Shown here in pieces: positions 21,401 through 33,949 of a stretch of DNA of 64,000 nucleotides (position 1 is its first letter; each line of letters starts with the position of its first letter). Location: the NCBI GenBank assembly GCA_037176725.1, contig JAZBRS010000074.1:64546001-64610000 (forward strand), read 5' to 3'. The notes under the pieces were generated by a model. It did no database searches. It worked only from the letters and a program-made list of their open reading frames with translations, and was not told where the DNA came from. Source of the DNA: Posidonia oceanica (lineage: Eukaryota; Streptophyta; Magnoliopsida; Alismatales; Posidoniaceae). The position numbers and the translations under genes were made by a program.

Positions 21401-24400
21401 GGGCTGCGTCGGCGGCTCGTGACGCGGCCTGAGGATGATCGGAGACGACGACAGAGCCTGATAGAGAATTTTGGAGCAGATCGGGTGATCGGAGCGTCGC
21501 CGATGGGATTTGAAGCCAGGGCTGGGTTCCTGAGGGTCGTGCGGAGCAGGGACGACCGACGGAAGGGACTTCTGTTGACCGGAGCGGCAAGGCAAGCTCG
21601 GGGCTCGCCGGAGAAGACGGGTCAGCGGCGGTGCTGACTCGGCGAGAGAGGAGGGGAAACCCCTATCTGAGGGGTGGAAAAGCGAGAATAGAGAAAAACT
21701 AAACTAGTGGAGAAGAGAAATACCTGCTGCGTTGTCCGGAGTGTCCCCCCGACGTCCGGTGCTTCAGTGGCTGCCGGCGAAGATCGTCCGGCTGATGCAG
21801 GCGCTGTCGACTGCTCGGGAGTGCTGGGAACTGGTCAGTGGAGTGCTCCGGAGCTTCTTGGGTGATCGAAGCGAAGCTTTGGTGATCGGAGCGGAGATTC
21901 AGAGTTTTGGGTACACAGCAGATGGCCGGAGGTGGGTGGAGGTGTCTGCTACCTTCTGGATCAACCGGAGGATACCGGCGACTTGCTGGAGGGTTCGTGG
22001 AGGTGTGTGGATGCTTAAATTGGACAGTGGAGGCCTGGGTTGGAAGTTTGCTGATGAAGGTGATCTCTGGTCAGAATCGGGATAGGTGTTTGTGGTGTTG
22101 GGTTCAGGCTGTGGTGAGTGTGAAGGCTGAGGCTTGGGTGGTTTGGGAAGGCGATGTTTCAGTGAGTAGCTGAGAGGAATTTGGGAGAGATTCGGGGAAA
22201 GTGGAGTTGGGAATTTCTGAAGGAAGGTGGTTGGATTCTGATGGAGGCAGATGGAGGTATTTGAGGTGATTCTGGATTAGTTCTGGCCGTGGAAGGGTGC
22301 TGAAGGATTGCTGGGTGTTGGGTGAGAGTCTAGGATGGATTTGGGATGGGTTTGATGGCTTGAAGGATCTGGTTTCAGGAGAGGGAAGAACTGGGTTTCT
22401 GGTAGAGGAAAGGAGGAGGATTGCTGGGCTTCTCTCACGCTCTTCTGGTGCTCTCTCTGGATGGCAAAAGGTGGAGAAGGATGCTGGGATTCTGGGTTTT
22501 ATCAGAGGAGGAAACGGAGCTGCGCGCGGGCTGTGGAGTTTGAATTCCACCGGCGCGGAGACAACTGTCGCTGATGGCTGCGACCGGCGAGGGAGACAGG
22601 AGTTAATGCCATCGGAAAAAGGGCTGAGAGAAGATGAGAGAGGAGAAGGAGGAGAGGTGCTGATGGGATCGAGAGGGAAGAAGAGAAGTTGAATTTGAAG
22701 AGGTGGAGGGAGTCGGCTGGCGGGAGATAGCTGTGGTGGAAGAAGAAGAAGAAGAGGAAGAAGGAAGGAGAAGGTGCGGGCCGGGCTGCGCGCGAAGAAA
22801 AGAAAAAAAGAAAGAAAGAAAAGAAGGAAGGAGGGGAGACGGGCCGGACTGGGCCAGAAAGAAAAGAAATGAAAGAATAGAAAGAAAGGAAGAAAAGGAA
22901 GGAGGAAGAGAAAGGAGAGAAATAAATTAGATAAAAATAAAATAAAATAAAATAAAAATAGGAAAGGTTTTTAGAGTGATTGTGTTTTAAGTTGGGACTT
23001 TGATTAAGTTCTTTAATGATTGTTTTTGGTTAGTTAATTAGGTTTAAAGGGGTTTTAGTTTTGATTAAGGTTTTTAGGGTTTTCTTTGCTTTTGATTTGT
23101 TTTTGATTTTAATTAAATGTTTGTTAAGTCTTTTAAATTGTTTTTTAATTATATTTTTCTTGTTAAGTACTTGGGATGTTAATTAGGATTTTTAAAGTTT
23201 GTTTTTAAATTAATTAGAGTGGGTTTTAGATTTTTGGATTTTAGTCTTTCTTTCTTAAGTCTTCTTTGATTTGTTTTTGATTTTTGCTTGTTGAGTTCTT
23301 TTAATTAATTTTTTTAATTAGGGTTTTCTTGTTAAGTTTTTAGTTAAGTGTTTTTAAATTTTGATTGTTTGTTTTTATTTTTTAAGTTTTTGAATTGCTC
23401 TTTTTAGATTTGTTAAGTTAGGTTTCTCTTTTTCTTAATTATTTGCCTTAGCATTTTTAATTGTTTTCTTTTCTTTTTGGGAATTGTTTTTGATTGTTTT
23501 TTAGTAGGGTTTTCACCTTTGCTTGTTTTGGTTATATTTTGCTTTTTTCCTTGATTTTACAGTATTTTCTTTTTGTTTGTTTTACATTTTTTAGCTTGCT
23601 TTCATGGTTTTCCATTTTAGCTAGATTTAGTTAGGTTTTGGTTTTCAATTGTTTGTTTAATGTTTTTAATTATTTTTCTTAGGGTTTTAGATTGTTTTCC
23701 TTCTGTTTAGAGTTTTGAAGGTTTTCCAAGGGTTTTTAAGGATTTAGTAAGAGAAAAGAAGAGGAACTTAGAAAGAAGAGGAAAAGGGAGAAATGGAGGA
23801 ATAAGGGGGAAAAAGAGGAGTTGAAAGAAAATAATTTTTTAAAAGTCAACGAAAATGCTAAAAATAAGATAAAAATAGGAATAAGATTGAGAACAGATAA
23901 AAGCACAAGAGGGGCCCACAGTCAGGCAAGAAAGAGGGAGAGAAGGGGGTGAAAAGGAGGAGGATAATCAAGAGAGAGAGAGAGAGGAGAGAGAAAAGAA
24001 TAATCCAGAGAGAGAAAAGGATAATTTGGGTAAATGGATGGCTTAGAAGTTTTGAAAAGGAGGGAATTTCGATGGGTGTGTAGCCTAGGGTTTCAAGTCT
24101 TGGTCCTAGGGTTTTGGTTTGGTTTTGAGAAGGTTTTAGAAGGGTTTTGAGGTGTAGAAAAAGGGTAGTTTTACCTAGGTTTTCTAGGGTTTTTGGGAGT
24201 GGTTTTGTTTTGAAAAATTCTAAGGGTTTGGGTAGGTTTGCTAAGTTGGGAATGGTGGGTTTTCCTATGATTTTTGGGTAAGTTTTGAGTTAGAGGAAGG
24301 GGTGAAAGCTTAGGTCAAGTTTAGGCTTGTTTGAAGGGTAAGGATGGAAAGGAGGGTGTAGGTTTGGCCTAGGTTTGGATCCAAAAGTCACCAGAGAACT

Positions 24401-24437
24401 CCAATTGATTCAAGCCTGTCAAAATGGGGTGTCAACT
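18495..24437 (-). mobile_element. Solo LTR S1, 5.9 kb, inside element C's LTR
   Basis: Same family as LTR A. It begins TGTAGTAATCCC and ends GGGGTGTCAACT (A has CAACA). The flanks are CAAAT (18490-18494) and CAAGT (24438-24442), a 5-bp duplication with one change. The empty site is preserved at 32332-32345 in C's other LTR, which reads straight through. There is no PBS or internal sequence on either side, so it is a solo LTR left by LTR-LTR recombination. It has the same bands as A: PBS-like motif 18615-18625, conserved block 18741-18890, hairpin repeats near 19150-19620, AT-rich 20380-21290, GC-rich 21290-21720, purine-rich 22740-22950, T-rich 22970-23740. Confidence 0.93.
19150..19620. repeat. 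Hairpin repeat array in S1
   Basis: Units related to the LTR A array (GGCACGCAAAACGGTGCC core). The right-hand half (19360-19620) is fairly regular with about 30-bp spacing. The left half is degenerate, with 'aaacaaagc' spacers. Confidence 0.8.
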
Positions 24438-24442
24438 CAAGT

Positions 24443-25707
24443 AAATCTAATACTAACCGGGGCTTGTTCCCCGCATGCTTATGCTATGGGTCCTATGTTA
24501 AGGAATGCAATATGAAGTGAAAAAGTAGATTGGAAGAAGATACTCCCTTCACCCTCGTGTTGTATGCAGTGGAGCGAGGAAGTGGAGGCACAGTCGGAGC
24601 TCCAGCTAGGCTCCAGATCTCTGGGATTTAGGGTTTCTCTGGATTGAAGGTGGAGGCTAGGGTTTCTCTCTCTCTCTTTTGATCTCTCTTGGATATGAAC
24701 TCTAAACCCTAAAATTTTTGACCCCCCTGTACTGACTCACGGAGCCTTTTTATAGGTTCGTGGGACACGGGTGGCTTAGACCTAGGAAGGTTCTAGAAGA
24801 AAACTGATTTTTAGGGTTAGTCGCCGCATAAGGGGGCAACTGGAACGTCTCCCGAAAAGATCATGGAAAATGACGGGGAAACACCACGTGACCAAGTCAG
24901 CGAAGTCCACATCAGCTAGTCGCCGCATATAGTGGCGCTTAACTATAGCACTATTCTAGGCAACTAAAATATTTGTTTTTAATTTTTAGGAAATTTTAAG
25001 GGATTGGCTTCTAATTTTTAGGGATTTGATTAGCACATTAAAACGTGTTAAAAATAAAGATAGTTATTTTGAAGTCACTTAGGATTTTCTAGATTGTTCT
25101 TTGATTATTTTATTTATGATATATGTGTTATACCATATATTAGATGCTAGAAAATCACATGAATATCAATAATTTACGGAAAAATGTTATAATAGCTTAT
25201 AAAATTTCCGTATGTTATATTAATGCCTTGGATATTGATATTAAGCTGGAGAGAGAGAAATGGTGCTAGTCGCCTGTCTCACAGGTGCCTACACAGTCCA
25301 GTCGCCCAACTGAAAGGCGTCCGACTGTGTCGCCGCTCTAGGAGGAAACTAGTTAAGTCTTTTGCATTTTTAAACCCTGTCTTTTAAGTTTAATCCAGAG
25401 AAACATGGTAAAAGCCCGAAAACTTCAGAGATCTCATGAAATCATAAAAACATCTTCTTTAATTCAAATCTACCACGGATTTGAGTGGGATAAAGTGTGC
25501 TCAAGGTACTCGGACTTGCCACGAGTCTGAGTGCGTTAGCTATGCCACAACTAATAACATTGAGTCAAGTAAAATCAAGCATTGTTTTTAAGCAAATCAT
25601 GAAAACTCCAGAAAAATATGTTATTAAGCCTTAGTTATGTGATTTGGGTGCCTCAGAAGTTCCTGTCCTCTATGAACTCTGGGAAATGTGAAAATGGGAT
25701 ATCTATA
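24443..25707 (-). repeat. Element C 3' LTR, proximal part
   Basis: Continues C's left LTR after S1 and matches 32337-33616. The inner end reads GGGATATCTATA, with one change from the TCTACA of the right LTR. The adjoining internal bases (25708-25722) read AAGGAGGGACATC on the element strand and are the likely polypurine tract. Confidence 0.9.
24745..24754 (-). promoter_or_regulatory. TATA box in element C left LTR
   Basis: TATAAAAAGG on the element strand. The matching site in the right LTR is 32642-32650. Being in the 3' LTR, this copy would not drive the element itself. Confidence 0.55.
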
Positions 25708-28498
25708 GATGTCCCTCCTTGGAGTTGATCTTGGAACAAGATCGGGTCCAAGGTAAGAACAATGTCCCATTGAGCATTTCCTGAAAAGGGGAGCTCCGTC
25801 TCAAACAATCCGCCACTAGGGATGAAAAAAGATAATAAAAAGGAAGAAGGGGTGAACTGAATCGGTGTCGGGAGATTGCCGAATGGCTGAGTGGTTCGAT
25901 TAATTACCGTCATATTGAAGACTCAGGCATGGAGGGGTCAAGTCGGTGTTGTGTGTCGCAGCCGATGTCAAGACCAGGTCAACCATGTAGAGATATACTT
26001 CAACGAGGCAGAATCTAAGGAGGAGATAGTGGGGCGTGACTCTTATACGATCGAAAAGGAGTGCTCTTGTGGCATATTATTTGAGATTTTACTCGGATTA
26101 GAATTGATAGAAGGATTGGTAGGAACTAGGTTGGCTCTAAGAGAATCACATGTCCTAAGGGTTTCTAACACTCTTGAAGGTCACTTGGCTCCGTTCGTGC
26201 TCCACTTCCAATGATATGAGAAAATGCATGGATGCATGATTCAAGCAAACAAATGCAAATGCAAGTCAACATACGATGCAATGAATGGTCCATATGCTAG
26301 GTTAGGCCGGCGAGGTATGGTTGGTCCCAAACCATATGGACATATGCAAAATGAATGAATGCAATTTGTTGTGGTCAAGTGTTTTCCGTCCTCGAGTGTG
26401 ACCAGTACTCTCGGGAAAGGACTGTCGTCCCACAGCTCGATTTGGCAAATAAAGGAGTTCTATGATTAAAGAACCGGGTGAGAGAGTGAACCCTTCCTTT
26501 GCCAAACCGGGGTTTGCCTTTTAGTCAAAGTGGATGTGCTTTTGCACACTATATGAGCCCTTTAGGCGTGAGCTCATTCTTTATGTTGTAAGCTTTGTAC
26601 CTGCACACTTAACAAAAGATGTTAGTAATCACAGGTGAATCTTTCCCAATTCCTAGGGTGATTGACTAAGTCATACTTGTATAGGAGATAAAGTAATCCC
26701 TTAATCAACATGCTTGAGAACTAGGTGGAGGGAATTAGTCTTGGCCTCAGCGGAGAGATGGAAAATCGGAACCCAGTAGACGTCGATTGTGAGTCATCCG
26801 TAGATGCTTTAAAGATTATTGCAGAAGCAATGTCTTTGTTGAGAAAATGCACCCGAGCCGTGAGACACGCTTGTGTAGGACACTATCTTCAAATCCGAGT
26901 GAGTTGATTGTTGCATCACCGGCCAGACTAATTCTAGTTTTCCTACTTACTAAGTTTTCACCTGTATGTAAGGTGGGTGGTGCTTCTTTTTGGTTGGTTT
27001 TCTTGGATTTTCTAATTTTTATGAATTTTGGATTTTCTATTTTTTTTGGTGTTTTGGGATGTTTGATTTTTTTGGTGTTTTGGGTTTTTCTAATTTTTGA
27101 TATTTTTTTGGATTGAAGAGTGTGGTCATAACCTTCTTACTTAAAGACCTTGCAGTATTGCCTTGTAATATCTAGGGTGAGAGAACTTTTCCTTCTAACA
27201 CGCCTTGTCTTTTGAGAACTTAGGACCTCATACTAGCCTTAGTTTGATTGTTGTTTCTTTCATTTGATCAGTCCCTGAACTTCTAGGATTTCCTGCCCCT
27301 TTGCTTGTGAGTGAGATAGGTGGAGGAAGCTTGAAGTGCAGTAAGCTCTCGACTTTGGCTCGAGTTTGAGTTCTGTTTGCCTGCTTTGCGCTTTTAATTT
27401 TCTAGGATTCTTTTCTTGATTTATGGATAGCTTTCTTTGCTGCCTTCTTTTCATTCTTTGGACAGCTCTTTGCTGACCTCTTTTATTGTCTTTTGGACAG
27501 TCTTTTTAATGCTTTTTCTCACTTGGATAGCTTCTTTGCTGCCTTCTTTCCTCTCTTATTTGGACAGCTTCTTTGCTGCCATCTTTTCCTGGGCGCTTTA
27601 TTTGGCGAACGGCTCATACCACTAGCCTTTGCTTCGAGCTTGCTTTTCTCTTACCTCCCCGTGCAAGTGTATGTGCAGACAGAACAAGGTTGGGGTTACC
27701 CTAATTGTTCAGTTTCTTTTCTATTTGGGACAACTTTCTTTCTTTGGCTAGGACTTGGTCTTTGGTTCCTTCGAGATCTTGGCATGCTAATTAAGGGTGT
27801 ATTGTGTGTAACTCCCACGGATCTAAAGATGCCTTTAGGTTGTCATAACTAGTAGTTGGACCTTCCCTAGGTGTCACGGTCTCTGCTTAGGAACCTTAGG
27901 TAATATTTTGGCAACTCTGCTTAATGCTTTTAAGTTGTCGGGTATAGTCCGCACTCATCAATCAATTTTATTATTTATTTTATTACTTATAATCTAACTT
28001 AACATTAGAGATAAATAAAGAACAAATAAAGGAAAACAGAGTACGGAAAGAAAATGTCTTGTTTACAAGTCTTAATGGAGTTAACCACTGCCCTCAGTCG
28101 GGTTTAGTGGAACTTCGCACCTCTCTTTCCAGATGAGGGGGCTTACCTGAGGGGTGACTGTGGAAGTCTGCCCCTAGCGTTAAGTAGTCAGGTGCTTGTG
28201 GAGCATATTTTTGTCGTTCTTTTGGTTTGCGCCCAGTCCTTGCTTTCAGAGGGTCAGAGTCGGACTCATTCTGACCCGTTCCTTGTAGGGTGCCCCTAGT
28301 GACTTTGTCTTGGAGTGAGGCTATTAGATTTCCTCCTCCTTTGGAAGTGTGACCACTGATGTGCTCTGTATTAACCTCTCCTTCATGAACACAGTGTTCA
28401 TGACTACCCCTAGTGTGTCCTCTTGTAGGATCGGGCAGCTTGGGAGGAGCATTAACTCTTCCTTGTGCTGTTGGGAGCGGTGAGTTGAGTATGTCGTA
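25708..28498 (-). other. Element C 3' internal region without recognisable coding
   Basis: About 2.8 kb between gag and the 3' LTR, where an autonomous element would carry pol. I find no RT, protease, RNase H or integrase motif in any frame. Short frames on both strands (for example 25891-26214 on plus) have no recognisable motif. The segment 26990-27120 is T-rich. It looks like replacement sequence typical of large derivative elements, but its origin is not visible. Confidence 0.6.
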
Positions 28499-30685
28499 CT
28501 AGTTTGAGTCAGCATACTCATCATAAATGGGTGACTGGTTTTCTTCTATTAAGTCCTGGAATATTTGAGAGTCCATTGTCTTTTCATCGCACCAATCAGT
28601 GTCAGTGTACTCATCATAAATGGGCGACCAGTCTTCTTGGATTATGTCTTGAGAGTTCAGAGTAGGTGTTGAGGGTGCCTTAGGATCATGGTCCTCTTTG
28701 CTTGATGGGCTTTGTTCTGGATATGCTTGTATGCACTGGATAGATGCCAATTTAGACCAAGCAGCTGATAGGATGATCTCTGCATTTGTGTGAGCCACTC
28801 GATGGTTGAACAAGGGCTCTTGATGTATCCACATCACTTGTTGTCCTTCTTGAGCTGCCTTTAGTCTGGCTTTAAGCTCGGGCCACATGATTTCACCTTT
28901 GTCATTAAGATTATGTATTTTATCTTTGACAGTGAAACAGTCTTCAAGGGTGTGCCCATGGTTTTGATGATAAGGGTAGTGCTTGGACATATCAGCATTT
29001 GGAAAACTTAGCCTGGGTTCAAGGAGTCGCAGATCTCCACTTTCAACCAGCATCCTGAATGTGTCGGGGATTGATTTAGGAAGAGGAGGATAGCTTTGCC
29101 TCTGCGGGCCCTTGTAGTTTCTCGGTGGAGGGACACTGTGGTAGGTCCTTTGCCCCTGTTGTCGCCCCTGGTATGCATTATTTGTCCATCCTTGCTGGGC
29201 ATGTATCGGGTAGTCAGGTGGCGGTTGTTGTTGATGCTGTATTGGCTGCACTAATTGCCCCAGGTATTGTGCTGGTTGCCCTTGGGCCAGAAACGATTGC
29301 CTAGACTGATATTGGGGGCTTCTTTGCCCCTTCTACCTCTGCTGAATTGAAACTTGGGCCATGTCACCAGTGACGCCTTCAAGTGTATAGCTAGAGGTCT
29401 TCTTCTTGCCCCTTCCTTCGGGTTCCAAGAATGGTAGCTCTTCTTTGTGACGGAGGACTCTAGCAGCACGCTCGTACAATTGATGGTACGTTTGGAGGTC
29501 ACTAATCAGTAGCCCCGTTCTGAGTGCTCCTGTAGTGTTTCGGAATATGACCTCAACTGCTTAGCTCTCTGGGATGTCGCATTTGGACCTTGCAGCCATG
29601 TCTCTCCATCTGCTTGCAAAAGTAGCAAACTCCTCATCAGGTTTCATCCTTTCAGCGAGGAGGTTGCTTACTGTAGGCTCGTGCTGGATGCGATGACCAT
29701 ATTGGAGCAGAAATTTTTCTTGGACCATCTTGAAGCTACTGAGATCATATGCTGTGAGCATGTTGAACCATCCCAGTGCTTCTCCTTCCAAGTTTTTGAA
29801 GAAGAGGTAGATAGTAAGCCCATTGTCATATTGATAGGGCAGAGCATCCATAGTAAATGTGGCTAGATGGCCTCTTGGATCCTTTGTTCCACTGTATTTC
29901 CTCATCTTTGGCATTTTGAATTCAGGTGAAAGAACAAAATGAGGAAATTTAGTAGTGTCAAACCCTATTGGTGCTTTATGTGTAACCCTTGCCTCTGTGA
30001 GTGCTTCTGAGATCATTCTTTTGATGTCCTGTCCTGACATGGCTTGTTGTCCCTGGTTTAGGTACCCATGATTTTGGTGGAACGGTGGCGATAGAGGGTC
30101 GTATGGCGGAGAAAAGAGTAGGGATTGATGTGGAGTGCAATATGATTGTGGTGAGTGTGTTATTCCGGGATACTGTGATTGGTATGATGTTCTGGGATAT
30201 TGTGGTTGTTGGTAGGTTGTGTATGATGACATGGTTTGATGTGTGGAAGGATAGGTTGGTGTTTTGTGGTATTGTGTGAATGAACCTTGGGTAGGGAAGT
30301 TTACCGTAGGATTTAGTGGTGTGGTGTATGTGTGAGTGGGCGTGATTAATGGGTTTTGGTGAGGGTTTAGGAAAGAAGATTGGTGGACGGATGAGGTTTG
30401 TAGGCTCCTAAATGAGGGATGGTGGTGCCGTGCCAGGAGTTGGTAGATCTCATTTGTCACTTCCTCAGACAGATAGGAAGCGGTCGATGTAGGCGGCACT
30501 ACCGGGGAGGTTACTTCGGGAAGTGTGTGCGCAAACGAGGTACTCCATATTTGGGAGCGGCTTATTTCTCTCTCTCCTTCAACTTCTTGTGCAAAGTTGG
30601 GAGTTTCTGGCTCTTGTGCCTGTGAAGTTGAAGTCGAGGCAGATGTCACATTGATGTGCTCTTGATTTGGTCAATAAAGCTCCAT
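28499..30685 (-). pseudogene. Element C gag, interrupted by three stops
   Basis: One frame runs from an ATG at 30685-30683 to 28499. It is broken by TGA at 30671-30673 (codon 5), TAA at 29561-29563 and TAG at 29333-29335. The order is a Ser/Thr/Gln/Tyr/Pro-rich N-terminus, then the capsid core with FKMPKMRKYSGTKDPRGHL, EGEALGWFNML, SFKMVQEKFLLQY and ATFASRWRDMA, which is typical of Tat/Ogre-like Gag. Next is a Gln/Pro-rich stretch, and then a knuckle-like motif YPYHQNHGHTLEDC in which the first Cys is Tyr. The C-terminal part has two near-copies of a segment reading SPIYDEYTD or SPIYDEYAD. With no pol behind it, this Gag would at best have supplied structural protein; as it stands it cannot be made in full. 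Confidence 0.85.
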
Positions 30686-32030
30686 TGTGAGATTGTTCTT
30701 TTAAACTATTACAGAAAACTTGAAAAAGGAAATTACAAACTCAATGACACTACTTAATATAGACTCGATGAAAGTAAAAATAAAACAGTAAACAGTTGTT
30801 GTTCTGACGTTCTTGCAACCTGTTAATGGAAATGATCAGATCTTGCAAACAAGGTACACGAAGCGTTTTTTTCCTGTAGTCGCCTGTGTAACAGACGACG
30901 AAACAAGTCGCCGATTTGACGTGCGACTGAACGAGGCACCTTCTGAACAGGCGGCTAGCAGCTTGTTCTTCCAACAACCAAGATCTGTTTTGGACAGATC
31001 GTGCAGCAAGCAAGAAAATAAAACAATGCAAGTTTCAGACAGAACGTAGGTTTTATTTGTTGAAGTGAATAATTAATTAGTTAATTAAACCTGCATGTTC
31101 ACGATTAATGGGATTTTTGGCTTATGGGTACCACTCTTTGATCTTCGTTCAAGGTCTACCAAGAGGGCCTAGGCAGCGGGTTTGTCTCTTTAAAGAGGAG
31201 CCCACCACCTAGGATTCTGTCCTTAAGATCGGCCCTTACCAAATCATAAAACAGTAAATAAACAAGGAATATCAAAGTATCAAGTATCTACTAAGGATTA
31301 TTTTTGACTTAAGGAAGAGGAGGAGTTAAAAATAAAATCCTAGGACACCTTGAGTTCTTAACCTAACTATCTCAATCAAACAGAGTATAGGTGAGCGACT
31401 TGCACTGGCCCGGTTCACTCTATATGACTGTTCTAGTTAGGGAAAGGATTTCTTAAGGAACTTTAACTTTAATATCAATAAAATAGTTTCCACCTTAAGG
31501 GTGGACACATACAAACCTAAAATCCGAATAAAAAACTAAAATTACAGTGGACAGGATGTTAATCAGTTTGTTATGCTACTGCAGATCTAAAAGAAAAAAA
31601 CAACACAAGCTACTGAAAATAATAAATGATCTGCAGTGAAATAAACACCCAGATTCAGTCGCCAGTAATGGGTGCGCCTGGAATAGCCACCGCAGTGGAC
31701 TGCGACTTGCTCAGGCGCCGGATTACAGGGCGGCTGGAAATCGGAGTTCTCTGTTTTTTAGAACAGTAGTAACCCGACCCTCTACGACCCTAGACAGGAA
31801 GTTGTCATTGCCTCAAAGTGCTAACGAGACCTCTTGCCTTAAGATCAAGGTGGTTGGGTTAGAAAAACTGTTCTAATGACAGAAAACACTACGAGGTTTA
31901 AGAGTCGTGAAAACACCTAAGCGCACAGCCTCCTAAACCGAAAACAACTAAAAAAACAACTAGATCTAAAGAAGTAAATGAAGGAATGAAGGAAAGAACT
32001 CATGTAGCACAGACGGTTGGCTAAAGCTTG
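30686..32030 (-). other. Element C 5' leader
   Basis: About 1.3 kb between PBS and gag without a credible ORF. It contains two short 'gtcgcc' clusters (30880-30960 and 31660-31735) that echo phrases in the C LTR. No other feature is recognised. Confidence 0.6.
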
Positions 32031-32047
32031 TCCCATCGTGATTGCCA
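32031..32047 (-). promoter_or_regulatory. Candidate primer-binding site of element C
   Basis: On the element strand TGGCAATCACGATGGGA starts four bases inside the LTR end at 32052. It has the required TGG start and the right location, but I cannot assign the tRNA. It differs from the tRNA-Arg(ACG) site used by A and E. Confidence 0.5.
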
Positions 32048-32051
32048 GATT

Positions 32052-33616
32052 TGTGGATGTGGATTATGCGGGGTGTTTATGAAGATAACAACACTTCCAC
32101 GACGTCGTTAACTTTGTTGTGATCGCCACTTATCAATGGGCGGACAAGGTGCCTAGGAAGATGTAGATGATGTGGGTACTCGGTTCACTGGATCGATGGC
32201 AGGATGTCGTCCAGTGGCTTCCTCGTGTTACGTGAGCGTTTTCCTTTCCTTCAAAACAAATAAAAATAAGAGATCTAGATAAGTTTGTGTGTAGTAAATG
32301 ATAACAAAAGAAAAATAGAGAATAATAGAAACAAATAAATCTAATACTAACCGGGGGTTGTTCCCCACATGCTTATGCAATGGGTCCTATGTTAAGGAAT
32401 GCAATATGAAATGAAAAAGTAGATTAGAAGAAGATACTCCCTTCACCCTCGTGATGTATGCAGTGGAGCGAGGAAGTGGAGGCACGGTTGGAGCTCCGGC
32501 TAGGCTCGAGATCTCTGGGATCTAGGGTTTCTCTGGATTGAAGGTGGAGGCTAGGGTTTCTCTCTCTCTCTTTTGATCTCTCTTGGATATGAACTCTAAA
32601 CCCTAAAATTTTTGACCCCCCCCGTGTACTAACTCACGGAGCCTTTTATAGGTTCGTGGGACACAGGTGGGTTAGACCTAGGAAGGTTCTAGAAGTTTCT
32701 AGAAGAAAACTGATTTTTAGGGTTAATCGCCGCATAAGGGGGCGACTGGAACAAATATCTCTCGAAAAGATCGTGGAAAATGCCGGGGAAACACCGCGTG
32801 ACTAGGTCAGCGGAGTCCATGTCAGCTAGTTGCCGCATATAGTGGCGCCTAACTGTAGCACTATTCTAGGCAACTAAAATATTTGTTTCTGATTTTTAGG
32901 AGATTCTAAGGGATTGGGTTCTGATTTTTAGGGATTTGATTAGCACATTAAAACGTGTTAAAAATCAAGATAGTTGTCTTGAAGCCACCTAGGATTTTCT
33001 AGATTGTTCTTTGATTATTTTATTTATGATATATGTGTTATACCATATATTAGATGCTAGAAAATCACATGAGTATCAATAATTTACGGAAAAATGTTAT
33101 AATAGCTTATAAAATTCCCGTATGTTATATTAATGCCTAGGATATTGATATTAAGCTGGAGAGAGAGAAATGGTGCTAGTCGCCTGTCTCACAGGTGCCT
33201 ACACAGTCCAGTCACCTAGCTGAAAGGTGCTCGACTGTGTCGCCGCTCTGGGTGGAAACTAACTAAGTCTTTTGCATTTTTAAACCCTGTCTTTTAAGTT
33301 TAATCCAGAGAAACATGATAAAAGCCCGAAAACTTCAGAAATCTCATGAAATCATAAAAACATCTTCTTTAACTCAAATCTGCCATGGATTTGAGTGGGA
33401 TAAAGTGTGCTCAAGGTACTCAGACTTGCCACGAGTCTGAGTGCGTTAGCTATGCCACAGCTAATAACCTTGAGCCAAGTAAAATCAAGCATTTTTTTAA
33501 GCAAATCATGAAAACTCTGGAAAAACATGTTATTAAGCCTTAGTTATGTGATCTGGGTGCCTTAGAAGTTCCTATCCTTTATGAACTCTGGAAAATGCGA
33601 AAATGGGATATCTACA
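32052..33616 (-). repeat. Element C 5' LTR, 1565 bp, intact
   Basis: Runs TGTGGATGTGG to GGGATATCTACA. A TATA box (32642-32650, TATAAAAGG on the element strand) would place transcription start near 32610. U3 would then be about 1 kb and R-U5 about 0.55 kb. TCCTC at 33617-33621 is the right target duplication. This copy shows the empty site for S1 at 32332-32345. Confidence 0.92.
32642..32650 (-). promoter_or_regulatory. TATA box of element C 5' LTR
   Basis: TATAAAAGG on the element strand, in a context shared with the other LTR ('ggttcgtggga' beside it). It is the only core promoter in the window that I regard as well placed. Confidence 0.6.
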
Positions 33617-33949
33617 TCCTCGTCAGAGGGTTTATCGCAAACCTGTGAGTCGAGGGCACGCTAATGGCCGACGTACTCCCCGAACGGCTCGTTGGGATTC
33701 TGCTTGGTGGCGACGAGGTCCGCGTGCTTTGGGACTAGGTCCAGGTTGAAGGAGTAATGTTCCAAGAACGCTTGACTACGATCGTTCCAAATCTTGATGG
33801 TGGCCATGTCAAGAGAGGTGAACCACTTGAGGGTCGGGCCGGTCAGACTTTTTTGGAACAAGCGGATCAACAACCTCTCGTCAGCCTAAAGCTGAGCGAG
33901 ATCTCCGCAGTACGCCTTCAGATGGGCAATGCGGCAACCCATACCTTTG
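33617..33949 (-). pseudogene. Gag middle part of element B, between C and S2
   Basis: Encodes the capsid core LIRLFQKSLTGPTLKWFTSLDMATI and FNLDLVPKHADLVATKQNPNEPFGEYVGH, aligned with E 61110-61390. One stop follows GEYVGH (Trp-Arg in E: YVGRWHAL). CTTTG at 33945-33949 is the left target duplication of S2. Confidence 0.85.

Larger units (their letters stand above)
18210..33616 (-). mobile_element. Element C, gag-only LTR retrotransposon with TSD TCCTC
   Basis: A complete element flanked by TCCTC at 18205-18209 and 33617-33621. Net length is about 9.46 kb once solo LTR S1 is removed. LTRs are 1550 bp (left, split by S1) and 1565 bp (right). The internal region (25708-32051) holds one gag frame and no RT, RNase H or integrase, so it is non-autonomous. 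Its Gag differs from that of A, B and E. In the first 285 bp the two LTRs differ at 13 sites by hand count, mostly transitions. It lies in B's gag, between the codons for PSDE and FIEIVIRG. Confidence 0.9.

Noticed and set aside
25891..26214. 107-codon plus-strand frame in element C
   Set aside because: Antisense to the element, no recognisable motif, and no second copy for comparison.
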